Source: an uncultured Lewinella sp.
GTDB taxonomy: Bacteria > Bacteroidota > Bacteroidia > Chitinophagales > Saprospiraceae
Direction of reading: 5' to 3'
DNA: 47,186 nucleotides
Assembly: GCA_913057785.1 (NCBI GenBank)
Contig: CAJXPD010000047.1
Coordinates: forward strand, 1 to 47,186
Below, one piece after another: positions 8,674-16,832 of this stretch; positions within the stretch are counted from its first letter, which is position 1, and every line of letters begins with the position of its first letter. The translations under genes and the position numbers were made by a program. The notes beneath the pieces were generated by a model, which was not told the origin of the DNA, made no database searches, and saw only the letters and a list, made by a program, of their open reading frames with translations.

Positions 8674-9378
8674 ATGGCTGTCCCTCGGCAATTCGCAATC
8701 TCAGATATACATGGCTGCAATTTAACCTTTGGCAACCTTCTGAATCAAATAAAACTGACTACAGATGATGAGCTTTATATCCTAGGTGATCTGATCGATA
8801 GAGGACCTGATAGTAAAGGAGTCTTTGATCGGATATTTCGCATGCAAGAAGAGGGTTACCAAATTCATTGCCTGCGCGGGAATCACGAGCAATTATTTTT
8901 GGATGCAGTGAGGGATGAGGAGGCCGCTGTAGGTATGTGGGAAGTTAATGGTGGAACTCAAACGATGCGCAGCTTTGGAGTGATGCGTCCTTCCCAGATC
9001 CCAGACTTATACCGCCAATTTATGGCCGAACTTCCTTATATTTTCGAGTTAGAAGATTATGTATTAGTCCATGCTGGCCTCAATTTGAAACGCCATTTTC
9101 CATTAATGGATATCAAGAGCATGATGTGGATTCGGCGCTGGTACAGCGACTTTGAGGATAACCGAGCGGAACAATGGTTGGACGATCGAATCATTGTGCA
9201 TGGCCATACGCCAATACCAAATACAAAAACAGCAAACATGCTACAGCAGATTGATCGTTTACCAGTGGTGAATATCGACAATGGCTGTGTTTTTGCGGGC
9301 CGACAAGTGGGCTTAGGGGCTCTATGTGCTTTTGATCTTACTCATCAGCAGCTGTTTTGGGAGCCCTTCGAAGGATAA
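8674..9378 (+). CDS. Metallophosphoesterase (PPP-type serine/threonine phosphatase / Ap4A hydrolase-like)
   Basis: The 234 residues carry all metal-binding motifs of calcineurin-like phosphatases in order: SDIHG (residues 8-12), LGDLIDRGPDS, LRGNHEQ, LVHAGL and IVHGHTP. The small size and motif spacing fit bacterial PrpA/ApaH-type enzymes, which hydrolyse phosphoproteins or diadenosine tetraphosphate. Sequence alone does not decide which. It is cytoplasmic, with no signal or membrane segment. It is divergent from the DUF1800 gene and its 3' end almost touches that of the flippase gene (8 bp between stops), leaving no room for a stand-alone terminator. Confidence 0.9.
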   Translation: MAVPRQFAISDIHGCNLTFGNLLNQIKLTTDDELYILGDLIDRGPDSKGVFDRIFRMQEEGYQIHCLRGNHEQLFLDAVRDEEAAVGMWEVNGGTQTMRSFGVMRPSQIPDLYRQFMAELPYIFELEDYVLVHAGLNLKRHFPLMDIKSMMWIRRWYSDFEDNRAEQWLDDRIIVHGHTPIPNTKTANMLQQIDRLPVVNIDNGCVFAGRQVGLGALCAFDLTHQQLFWEPFEG

Positions 9379-9386
9379 GAAATGAA

Positions 9387-10907
9387 TTACCTCTTGAAGC
9401 GTTGTATGAATTCACGGATCAATTCATTCACATCCGGAGAGACTTTAGAGAGCAACACTAGTGGCAGATAAATAGCCATTACCACACTAGATTTTATGGC
9501 AATATCTAGTATAGTATGCCAGGTACTTGGTCCAGTGGAGGGAATAAAATAGGCCCCTATCGTCGCGAAACCAGCAATAGCAAGTAATTTGGTGGTTGCG
9601 CTACTAAAGGGGTGGATTCCAAACTTCCAATAGATAAAGATCAGCTTGACGAGGTTATACAGACTGAGTGCTACCAAGGTGGCTAAGGCCACGCCAATTA
9701 TTCCCAGTGATAAGGTTTTGATGAAGAAGAGGTTGGTGAAAATGTTGAAAATGCCTAGGATCAGAATGGCATATAGACCAAAACGGTAATAAGGAGAGAA
9801 GTTGATAATTGGGTTATTTACGCTTGTGGCCATATCGATAATCCGTGCCAAACCTACCAATAAGACGATAATTACTCCCTGACGAATAAACGCTGGATCG
9901 CTTGACTTGGCCTCTTCAAAGGGCATTAAGTGGAACAGGTTTTCTACAGAACAGGCTACCAGTGCATAGAGCAAAAGACCCACGACCAATAAGTTGACCG
10001 AGGCCCCTTTATAGATTTTGCTCACCTCCACAAAGTCCGATTCCTTAATAGCCTTTGTAATGATAGGAGAACTGATCTGGTTGACCGCATTTGTAGGGAT
10101 GGCTATAGCATTTCCGATGAAAGCTGCTATGGTGAATATGCCATTGCTTTCCAAATCTATCAAGGTGGAAATCATAAAGGAGTCTATCCGAAAGGCAAGT
10201 ACACTACCGATACCTCCAAATAATCCGAATATTGCATAATTGCCTATGCGTTTTCGCCGATCAGCAGTTAGGAAGCTCCATTTTCTAGTAAAATTCAAGT
10301 GCCCCAGCCGACGCAAGTAGATGACGATTGCGGCTAGCATGGTTAAGAAGTTGATGACTACCGCCCAGACCAGAAAGGATAAAGAGATGATTTCAAAGTA
10401 CCATAGGAGCACGACCGTAGGTAAAACGATCTTAATGAAGTTTTGGAAAATCGCTGGAACGGCAATCCTACCGTAATTTGTGCTGTAGTTATATAATAAC
10501 TGAAAAAAGGCTAGACAAATGGCTATTGGGACAAAGTACATCCAAAAGGTCTGGAAACTCTCCTCCCTACCACTCTCCTGCAAATATTCCTGAATAGGAA
10601 CACGAAAACTGACCACTAAAAGAACGAAGATAAGCGTTGCAATGGCGGGCACACTCAATACAAATGAAAACATACCGTTGTTCTCCCCATTCTCGGTCTT
10701 AAACTCCGGGAAAAACTTAATCGTGACACCGCCAAACCCAAGGAGTAAAAAAGGAGCGATTAGCGTACCGGTATCAATCAAGAAACGGGCTAGCCCAACC
10801 GTTTCGGTTGCTAAAGGATAAATAAAAGTGACGCTAATAGCACCGATGGCTACCCCCAGGTAGTTTACGATACTTTGTTTAATTGCTTGTCTTTTGATTA
10901 TCCCCAT
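9387..10907 (-). CDS. Polysaccharide (Wzx-like) flippase, MOP superfamily
   Basis: This 506-residue protein is hydrophobic throughout, with about 12-14 membrane spans. It starts KRQAIKQSIVNYLGVAIGAI, a typical first helix of polysaccharide-biosynthesis membrane proteins in the MOP exporter superfamily. Central features such as IGSVLAFRIDSFMISTLIDL and GIFTIAAFIGNAIAIPTNAV match flippases that move lipid-linked glycans across the inner membrane. It is divergent from the + strand acyltransferase-NeuB-glycosyltransferase cluster that starts 311 bp away. It is the likely exporter of the glycan made there, although the donor has not been shown. No Wzy polymerase or chain-length regulator is seen in the window. 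Confidence 0.85.
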   Translation of the reverse strand: MGIIKRQAIKQSIVNYLGVAIGAISVTFIYPLATETVGLARFLIDTGTLIAPFLLLGFGGVTIKFFPEFKTENGENNGMFSFVLSVPAIATLIFVLLVVSFRVPIQEYLQESGREESFQTFWMYFVPIAICLAFFQLLYNYSTNYGRIAVPAIFQNFIKIVLPTVVLLWYFEIISLSFLVWAVVINFLTMLAAIVIYLRRLGHLNFTRKWSFLTADRRKRIGNYAIFGLFGGIGSVLAFRIDSFMISTLIDLESNGIFTIAAFIGNAIAIPTNAVNQISSPIITKAIKESDFVEVSKIYKGASVNLLVVGLLLYALVACSVENLFHLMPFEEAKSSDPAFIRQGVIIVLLVGLARIIDMATSVNNPIINFSPYYRFGLYAILILGIFNIFTNLFFIKTLSLGIIGVALATLVALSLYNLVKLIFIYWKFGIHPFSSATTKLLAIAGFATIGAYFIPSTGPSTWHTILDIAIKSSVVMAIYLPLVLLSKVSPDVNELIREFIQRFKR

Positions 10908-11218
10908 CTAGCCTAGACATTACTGGTATCTTCCAAACGCAATATCACCATTTATTAATACTTTTGAGGCGCTTTAGCAATGATCAAAAAATAACTTCTC
11001 GTTTTTGTAGAAGATCCTTCGGCACCCTACTTCATTATTTTTTTCTGCCGTAGCGCTGCTATGCCTTCAAAAAATGCCTCGTTGGGTACCAAAAACGCTT
11101 TCTCAAAATACGGAACTTATTCATTGTTCATTGCTTAGCCGAAAAACGAGGGAAAGCAACTACTTGTTTCATAGATCCGATGATGGAAGTCAGTTTATAT
11201 TCTTCAATTTAGCACAGA
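10908..11218. other. Divergent intergenic region of the glycan cluster, about 310 bp
   Basis: No gene is supported. The region separates the flippase (-) from the first acyltransferase (+) and must hold promoters for both, but I find no clean TAnnTTTG element. Bases 11036-11100 (a T-run, then GCCGTAGCGCTGCTATGCC, then an A-run) look like a dispersed intergenic repeat. CTCGTTTTT near 10997 is complementary to AAAAACGAG near 11142. Neither can be confirmed without the rest of the genome. Confidence 0.4.
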
Positions 11219-11770
11219 ATGGGTAACCAACAACTTAGAAAACATCTTAAGCCCACTTTAGCAAGTCGGTATCGATATTGGCGAGAAAGCCGGAGGCTAG
11301 GCTTTTGTGGAGAGGGAATCCATTTTGAAAAGGATGTGCATCTAATGCGTTATCCAAAGAATATCTCCTTGGGAGCCAATATGGTGCTCAAATCCGGCGC
11401 TAGAATTTGTGCCTGTAATGAAAGGGCTGTTGTCAGTATTGGAGAGAATACTACTTTCGGCTACCACTCCTATTTGTTTGCCTCCGAGCGGATCGAAATT
11501 GGAAGCAACTGTCTAATTGCTCCCTTTGTTTATCTGGTAGATAGTGATCATACCATCGCTCGCGACCAATTGATCAACAAACAGCCCAATCAGACTGCCG
11601 CAATCGAAATTGGTGACGATGTATGGATTGGAACTGGAGCAAAGATCTTGAAGGGGGTGCGCATTGGCACAGGCGCAGTGATCGCCGCTGGAGCCTTGGT
11701 AAAGGATGACGTGGAAGCGTATGCCATCGTAGGTGGAATTCCGGCGAAGAAGATTAGTGAACGCGTGTAA
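11219..11770 (+). CDS. Hexapeptide-repeat (left-handed beta-helix) acyltransferase
   Basis: This 183-residue protein has the hexapeptide pattern of LbH acyltransferases: [49 protein letters not shown] and [18 protein letters not shown]. It ends in the WbbJ/maltose-acetyltransferase signature [12 protein letters not shown]. The His of DSDH is the likely catalytic base. Such enzymes transfer acetyl or other acyl groups from CoA to sugar hydroxyls or amines. It is the first gene of a tight + strand run (38 bp to the NeuB-like gene), so it probably modifies a sugar of the glycan made by this cluster. Confidence 0.88.
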   Translation: MGNQQLRKHLKPTLASRYRYWRESRRLGFCGEGIHFEKDVHLMRYPKNISLGANMVLKSGARICACNERAVVSIGENTTFGYHSYLFASERIEIGSNCLIAPFVYLVDSDHTIARDQLINKQPNQTAAIEIGDDVWIGTGAKILKGVRIGTGAVIAAGALVKDDVEAYAIVGGIPAKKISERV

Positions 11771-11808
11771 TCTAGGTCATGGATGGCCTAGAAACTTAAG
11801 AAAACTAT

Positions 11809-12825
11809 ATGAAAAGGAATACTTGGCAGGGCAAACACGGCCCGTTATTGATAGCAGAAATTGGCGGAAATCACGAAGGGGATTTCGACTATGCTAAGGC
11901 CTTAACGGAATTGGCAATCGGTGCAGAAGTGGATTTTGTCAAATTTCAGCTGTATTCTGGCGATACCTTAGTCAGTAAGTTGGAAAACCCGGTTCGCAAT
12001 CAACATTTCAAGAAGTTTGAATTAAGTCAAGCACAGTATATAGAATTGGCAGAAATGTGTCAAGCAGCGGGAGTGGGCTTCATGGCCTCCGTTTGGGATC
12101 CCGCTTATTTCGACTGGATTGACTCATATATGCCCATTTATAAAATTGGATCAGGCGATATGACGGCCTATCCTGTCCTGAAAGCTACGGCTGCCTTGAA
12201 AAAGCCTATTATTCTTTCAACCGGTTTGTCTACGCTACAAGAGGTATTGGAAGCGGTGCGTTATATTCAGCAGCAGGATGATTTGTATAATGATCCCGAC
12301 TATTTATCTGTTTTGCAATGCACTTCAATGTATCCCATCCCTGCAAGCGCCGCACATCTGGCGGTCATGCAATCCTATCGGGACATGACGGGTTTGCCGG
12401 TTGGTTATTCAGATCATACTGAAGGAAGTAAAGCCTTAGAAATAGCAGTGGCGATGGGGGCCGAAGTGCTGGAATTCCATTTTACGGATAGTAGAGAAGG
12501 TAAAAGCTTTAGAGATCACAAGGTGTCCCTAACGCAAGCCGAGGTACTTGAACTAATTGAAGCTATTCAAGTGATTTACCAATTGAGGGGAGATTCCCTG
12601 AAGCAACCGCTGGAGGTGGAAGGTGATCATGTTGTAACTTTTAGGCGAAGTGTTTATCCAAAGAGGGACTTAGCTGCAGGTGCAGTGGTGCAAGCTGAAG
12701 ATTTGATCTGCTTACGACCCAATACTGGCATTGATGCACGAGAGTTTGATCAATTGATTGGAAAAAAGCTTTTGGTAGATGTGAAGAAACATCAGAAACT
12801 AGCGTATTCGTTCTTTGCGGAGTAA
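11809..12825 (+). CDS. NeuB-family nonulosonic acid synthase (sialate/pseudaminate/legionaminate synthase type)
   Basis: The 338 residues fit the NeuB family, which condenses phosphoenolpyruvate with a hexosamine derivative to give a nine-carbon acid. Visible motifs are IAEIGGNHEGDFDYAKAL (residues 15-32), DFVKFQLY, YKIGSGDMTAYPVL, ILSTGLST, LQCTSMYP, GYSDHTEGSKALEIAV with His203, and DHKVSLT. Residues from about 275 to the end form the SAF (antifreeze-like) domain, including VYPKRDLAAGAVVQAEDL. The usual EKHFT element is EFHFTDSREG here, so it is a divergent member and its product (Neu5Ac, Pse, Leg or another acid) cannot be named. It lies between two acyltransferases and upstream of a CMP-sugar synthetase-like fusion. 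No dehydratase, aminotransferase or NeuC-like epimerase for precursor supply is in the window. Confidence 0.88.
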   Translation: MKRNTWQGKHGPLLIAEIGGNHEGDFDYAKALTELAIGAEVDFVKFQLYSGDTLVSKLENPVRNQHFKKFELSQAQYIELAEMCQAAGVGFMASVWDPAYFDWIDSYMPIYKIGSGDMTAYPVLKATAALKKPIILSTGLSTLQEVLEAVRYIQQQDDLYNDPDYLSVLQCTSMYPIPASAAHLAVMQSYRDMTGLPVGYSDHTEGSKALEIAVAMGAEVLEFHFTDSREGKSFRDHKVSLTQAEVLELIEAIQVIYQLRGDSLKQPLEVEGDHVVTFRRSVYPKRDLAAGAVVQAEDLICLRPNTGIDAREFDQLIGKKLLVDVKKHQKLAYSFFAE

Positions 12826-12862
12826 AAGTAAACAGGCCTATTGCCGATTAATTTGGTAGCTC

Positions 12863-13486
12863 ATGTTTTTACGTCAATATCTATGGTTACGGGAAAAGCT
12901 TCCGATATGGAAGGGCTCGCTGTTTCGCTGGCTTTTTGCCGGAGAGCAACTACAGATTGAAGAAGGCTTCAAGTGTGATTCTTGGCCATCGGTAAACATA
13001 ACGGACGGAGCGAAAGTATACATTGGCCCGAAGGTACACCTGAGGCGGAACGTAGAAATCAGAGCTCATGGCCAGTCTGAGGTTAGACTAGAGGGAAATA
13101 TCCGAATTGATCGAGGTGTTCGAATTTTAGCAGCCAACTCAGCTAAGATTATCATCGAGAAGGGAACCCGCATTGGGCTCTATACCGTACTAAATGGAGG
13201 AGATTCCATACAGATTGGGAACAAGGTATTAATTTCAGGATTTGTGTATTTGCAGACCAGCATGCACAATCACCAGCGAGAAGGCAAGATTCAGGATCAA
13301 GGTTATTCACACGCGCCGATCACCTTAGCCGAAGATGCCTGGTTAGGGGCTCATGTGGTTGTTCTTCCAGGAGTGACCATTGGGAAAGGAGGGGTAGTTG
13401 GTAGTAATGCCGTGGTTACGAAAGATGTACAAGCTTTCGAAGTGGTAGGAGGGGTGCCTGCCAAAGTACTTAAAACCAGATCCTAG
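12863..13486 (+). CDS. Hexapeptide-repeat acyltransferase (second copy type)
   Basis: This 207-residue protein has hexapeptide turns in several blocks: VYIGPKVHLRRNVEI, RLEGNIRIDRGVRIL, IIIEKGTRIGLYTVL, and AWLGAHVVVLPGVTIGKGGV. It ends VGSNAVVTKDVQAFEVVGG then VPAKVLK, the WbbJ/MAT signature. The His pair in TSMHNHQREG is the likely catalytic region. It differs clearly from the acyltransferase at 11219, so it is not a recent duplicate. It starts 37 bp after the NeuB-like gene and 49 bp before the glycosyltransferase fusion. It probably N- or O-acylates the nonulosonate or a neighbouring sugar; substrate unknown. Confidence 0.87.
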   Translation: MFLRQYLWLREKLPIWKGSLFRWLFAGEQLQIEEGFKCDSWPSVNITDGAKVYIGPKVHLRRNVEIRAHGQSEVRLEGNIRIDRGVRILAANSAKIIIEKGTRIGLYTVLNGGDSIQIGNKVLISGFVYLQTSMHNHQREGKIQDQGYSHAPITLAEDAWLGAHVVVLPGVTIGKGGVVGSNAVVTKDVQAFEVVGGVPAKVLKTRS

Positions 13487-13535
13487 TCGTTTTCATAAAG
13501 AAATTGTATAAGCGCAGCAGATAAAAGGGAACACA

Positions 13536-14936
13536 ATGCCGAAGCTAACAATATATATCACGAATTATAATTACGGGCGGTACATTAGACAAGCGATCGA
13601 AAGCGTATTACATCAAAGTTTTCAGGACTTTGAGTTATTGATCATTGATGATGGTTCCACCGACAACTCGAAAGAGATTATTGAAGATTACGCTGATTAT
13701 CCTCAAATTGAAGTGATTTATCAGCAAAACAAAGGGCTGAATATCACCAACAATATTGCCCTTCGCTTAGCAAAGGGGAAATATATCATGCGATTGGATG
13801 CCGATGACTATTTGCAGGAAAAGGCGTTAGAGAAAATGGTGTCGCTGCTGGAAGCAGATGATGATTTAGGAATGGTTTTCCCAGACTACTTCCTGGTCGA
13901 TCAACATAACGATACCATTGCCGAAATTAAGCGGCATGATTTTGATGGAGAGGTTGGATTGTTTGACTTGCCTGCCCACGGGGCTTGCACGATGATCAGG
14001 CAGCAATTCCTGAAATCGGTTGGAGGATATGATGAAAGTTATTCTTGCCAGGATGGTTATGAACTCTGGATTAAGTTTATTGCCAGATTTAAGGTAATCA
14101 ACATTCGAGAGCCACTGTTTTGCTACCGGCAGCATGGCCAAAACTTGACTTCCAATGAGAATCGGATCTTAGATACACGTAGAGCGATCAAAGATAATTT
14201 CATACTCAAGAATGAAATACCAAGGGCAAAAACGATTGCCATCATCCCCGTTAGAGATACTCGCCTAAAGGATGAGACGGTTGCCTTTCTGAAGCTTGGA
14301 GAAAAACGTTTACTGGACCTGAAAATCGAGGCAGCTTTAGCCTCAAGGCTATTGGAGAAAGTGGTGGTTACCTCCGATGATGAACGCATAGCAGCCCATC
14401 TTTCGACTACATACGGGGATAACGATCGAGTCATCTTTGTTGAAAGACCTAGCGAAATGGCTCGCTATAATGTCTCCCTACACGAAACGATAAATCTTAT
14501 CCTAAATCATGGTAAGCTGTCAAAGGTCAAGGTAGAGGCCTTTATGATACTAGCTGTTGAGTTCCCTTTCTTGAGTGGAAATGATGTAGATAATGCGATT
14601 AATACCCTTGCCATTTTTAAAGCTGACTCTGTATTAAGTGTGCGGATAGAGCGATCCACTTTCTATCAACATCATGGTAGTGGAATGGTACCTATTTTGG
14701 AACAAGATAAATTCACCAAGCTGGAGCGTGAAGCCTTATATCGAGGGGTAGGTGGTTTGATGTTATGTTCCTTGAGTGCTTATAAAACAGAGCAGAAGCT
14801 TCTGCCAGGGAAGGTGGGCCATATTGTCGTAGATGAATTAACTGCTCAAGGCATTTTCTCTGCTTTTGATCTGGAGGTGGCTAGAGGGATCGTGGCCAAT
14901 CGCCAATCTCAGTTTGAATCCCCTGTTCAATCTTAG
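13536..14936 (+). CDS. GT2 glycosyltransferase fused to a CMP-sialate synthetase-like cytidylyltransferase domain
   Basis: The 466 residues form two domains. Residues 1 to about 225 are a GT-A glycosyltransferase family 2 domain: YITNYNYGRYIRQAIESVL, LLIIDDGSTDNS, and RLDADDYL with metal-binding Asp88/Asp90/Asp91. Residues 232 to about 455 resemble CMP-acylneuraminate/KDO cytidylyltransferases: TIAIIPVRD, KRLLDLKIEAAL, KVVVTSDDERIAAHL, FVERPSEMARYNVSLHETI, ADSVLSVRIERS, and GHIVVDELTAQGIFSAFDLE at the end. The usual IPARGGSKG nucleotide loop is reduced to IPVRDTRLKDE, so either it uses a variant donor or the domain has lost activity. The gene is an intact single frame. It is linked to a NeuB-like gene upstream and a GT42-like gene 5 bp downstream. 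Confidence 0.82.
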   Translation: MPKLTIYITNYNYGRYIRQAIESVLHQSFQDFELLIIDDGSTDNSKEIIEDYADYPQIEVIYQQNKGLNITNNIALRLAKGKYIMRLDADDYLQEKALEKMVSLLEADDDLGMVFPDYFLVDQHNDTIAEIKRHDFDGEVGLFDLPAHGACTMIRQQFLKSVGGYDESYSCQDGYELWIKFIARFKVINIREPLFCYRQHGQNLTSNENRILDTRRAIKDNFILKNEIPRAKTIAIIPVRDTRLKDETVAFLKLGEKRLLDLKIEAALASRLLEKVVVTSDDERIAAHLSTTYGDNDRVIFVERPSEMARYNVSLHETINLILNHGKLSKVKVEAFMILAVEFPFLSGNDVDNAINTLAIFKADSVLSVRIERSTFYQHHGSGMVPILEQDKFTKLEREALYRGVGGLMLCSLSAYKTEQKLLPGKVGHIVVDELTAQGIFSAFDLEVARGIVANRQSQFESPVQS

Positions 14937-14941
14937 TACGC

Positions 14942-15808
14942 ATGTTAGAACGACTTTTTCAATATCTAGGACTTTTGGCGGCTAGTTTTGTGAGCCTATT
15001 GAAGGTTATAGTTAGATCAAACTTAATGCTCAAAACGCCGTCCGTTCAGGAAAGGGAATGTGTAATTCTAGGTAATGGCCCTTCTCTGAAAAAGTTACTG
15101 GCCGACAGGCTGGAGGATTTGAGGGGAAAGGATCTGATTTGCGTGAATAAGTTTCCCGATACGGAAGTGTTTACTCAGTTAAAACCCCGACACTTCATCT
15201 TTGTCTCTCCTGAATATTGGGTTGATGATCCTGCCAATCCCAATACCGCTATTCGACAGAACATTATTAATGCCCTTATTGAAAAAAGTACTTGGGAGAT
15301 CACGCTCTTTTGTCCCTACAAAGGGAAAAAAGCAAAAGACTGGTTAAATAATATCCGGAGGAATAAGAACATCAATATCGTCTTCTTCAATGATACACCG
15401 ATTGAAGGGCTATCCTCCTGGAATCGCTTTTTTATGGGGAAAGGATGGGGCCTTCCAAGGCCACACAATGTGCTAATCCCTGCCATTAGCATGGCGATCA
15501 ATAGCGGATATAAGGAGATCTATCTGGCAGGAGCTGATCATTCCTGGCTACCCATGATCTCAGTGAATGATAAGAATCAAGCACTGGTAAACCAACAGCA
15601 TTTCTATGACGAAAATGCTACGAAAAGTGATCTCATGTATAAGCTGGGGATGCGGCCAAGACGTCTACATGAGATATTGGAAAAGTTTATGTTCACTTTT
15701 CGATCCTATTTTGATCTTAAGGATTACGCAGAATCAAGAGGTGTGAAAATCTACAATTGTACGCCGGATTCTTATATCGATGCTTTTGAAAGAAAGGCTA
15801 TTCCTTGA
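14942..15808 (+). CDS. Putative GT42-like / MptE-like glycosyltransferase, candidate nonulosonate transferase
   Basis: This 288-residue protein begins with a hydrophobic stretch at about residues 5-25. It then shows CVILGNGPSLKKLL near residue 40, as in GT42 sialyltransferases (Cst type) and DUF115/MptE-like proteins. Later parts continue the GT42-like order: AINSGYKEIYLAGADHSW, a His within NQQHFYDENA, and SRGVKIYNCTPDSYIDAF near the C-terminus. Cst enzymes have a comparable GNGPSLK, GxD, His and KIYxxxPNSxxxxF series and transfer sialic acid from CMP donors. The match is by eye and distant, so DUF115-like function remains an alternative. It starts only 5 bp after the fusion gene, so the two are translationally close, and a role in transferring the activated sugar is inferred. 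Confidence 0.6.
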   Translation: MLERLFQYLGLLAASFVSLLKVIVRSNLMLKTPSVQERECVILGNGPSLKKLLADRLEDLRGKDLICVNKFPDTEVFTQLKPRHFIFVSPEYWVDDPANPNTAIRQNIINALIEKSTWEITLFCPYKGKKAKDWLNNIRRNKNINIVFFNDTPIEGLSSWNRFFMGKGWGLPRPHNVLIPAISMAINSGYKEIYLAGADHSWLPMISVNDKNQALVNQQHFYDENATKSDLMYKLGMRPRRLHEILEKFMFTFRSYFDLKDYAESRGVKIYNCTPDSYIDAFERKAIP

Positions 15809-15847
15809 TCTGAGTTTGGAGTGGGAAACTAGGTTTTAATAAGCCTA

Positions 15848-15879
15848 TTTCAAGTTCTTAATAAATAGAAATATCTTTG
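15848..15879 (+). promoter_or_regulatory. Candidate promoter for the second half of the glycan cluster
   Basis: A perfect -7 element TATCTTTG (15872-15879) is preceded 20 bp upstream by TTTC (15848-15851), close to the Bacteroidota TTTG box. It lies in the 99-bp gap between the GT42-like gene and the second GT2 gene, giving a leader of about 22 nt. It would allow GT2 and epimerase expression apart from the upstream genes. Confidence 0.5.
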
Positions 15880-15907
15880 CCCCTCATTAAGGAAAAAAGA
15901 TTTTAGA

Positions 15908-16810
15908 ATGCCCGGCATCCATCCCAAAATCTCGCTCATCATATGCACCTATAACCGAGAAAAATTTCTCGGAGACGCCCTGCAAAGCTTAACACACCAA
16001 ACCTTAGCTCCCGAAGCTTTTGAAATACTGATCATCAATAATAACTCCACGGATAGCACCCCCTCTATTAGTCAAGACTTCATTGCAGCGAATCCGAAAC
16101 TTAATGTTCGCTACTTCGTAGAAACGAATCAAGGTCTTTCGTATGCTCGAAACCGAGGAATTAAGGAAGCCATGGCACCGATCATTACCTATATTGATGA
16201 TGATGCCGAGGCTAGAGAGGACTTCCTAGAAAAAGTACTATCCTTCTTTGAAAATCGGCCTGAAACGGCTGGAATCGGCGGTAGAATCCTGCCAAAATAT
16301 GAAGGTAATCCCCCCCCATGGATGAATAAATACCTCTCCGGCTTTGTTACTAAAGTAGATTTTGGAGATCATGGCTTCACTTATACTGGAAAAAGTTACC
16401 CAGCGGGCTGCAACATGACTTATCGAAAGGACCTCTTGGAGCAAGTGGGAGGATTTAATGAAAATTTAAAGTGGAGAGCGGACGATAAGTATATTTTCTT
16501 CGCTATTAAGGAGGTATCAGACCAAGTGTTTCACTATCCGGAAGCAGTGGTTCAACACAATATTGATGCTTATCGAACTACGGATGAAAATTTTTTGCGC
16601 TTAAGTCGTAAATTTGGAAGCGAAGAACGAATAAGAGTAAAAGATATAGGGCAATGGACTTTTTTCAAGAAGGTATTTGAGTTTGTATTCAAACTAGGCG
16701 GCAGCATCGTTTTGGCCCTTTTATTCACCCTCCGAGGAGAATGGATAAAAGGAAAATACACCCTGCTGTATCGATGGAATGCTTTACAAGGGTTATTGTC
16801 AGCAACTTAA
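15908..16810 (+). CDS. GT2 family glycosyltransferase
   Basis: The 300 residues hold a GT-A family 2 domain: ISLIICTYNREKFLGDALQS near the start, ILIINNNSTDSTP, then NQGLSYARNRGIKEA and IITYIDDDAEAREDFLEK with the DDD metal site near residue 97. The acceptor-side segment PAGCNMTYRKDLLEQVGGF, with a later WRADDKYIFF, is typical. The C-terminal about 50 residues contain a hydrophobic span (VFKLGGSIVLALLFTL), suggesting membrane association. It transfers a sugar from an NDP donor to a lipid-linked or protein acceptor; donor unknown. The epimerase gene follows after 22 bp if the preferred start is used. Confidence 0.88.
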   Translation: MPGIHPKISLIICTYNREKFLGDALQSLTHQTLAPEAFEILIINNNSTDSTPSISQDFIAANPKLNVRYFVETNQGLSYARNRGIKEAMAPIITYIDDDAEAREDFLEKVLSFFENRPETAGIGGRILPKYEGNPPPWMNKYLSGFVTKVDFGDHGFTYTGKSYPAGCNMTYRKDLLEQVGGFNENLKWRADDKYIFFAIKEVSDQVFHYPEAVVQHNIDAYRTTDENFLRLSRKFGSEERIRVKDIGQWTFFKKVFEFVFKLGGSIVLALLFTLRGEWIKGKYTLLYRWNALQGLLSAT

Positions 16811-16832
16811 GAAGCAATTAGCAACGCAGACC

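Noticed and set aside
16779..16832. Upstream ATG start for the epimerase
   Set aside because: It overlaps the GT2 gene by 32 bp and adds residues before the Rossmann strand that family members lack; the ATG at 16833 is better.
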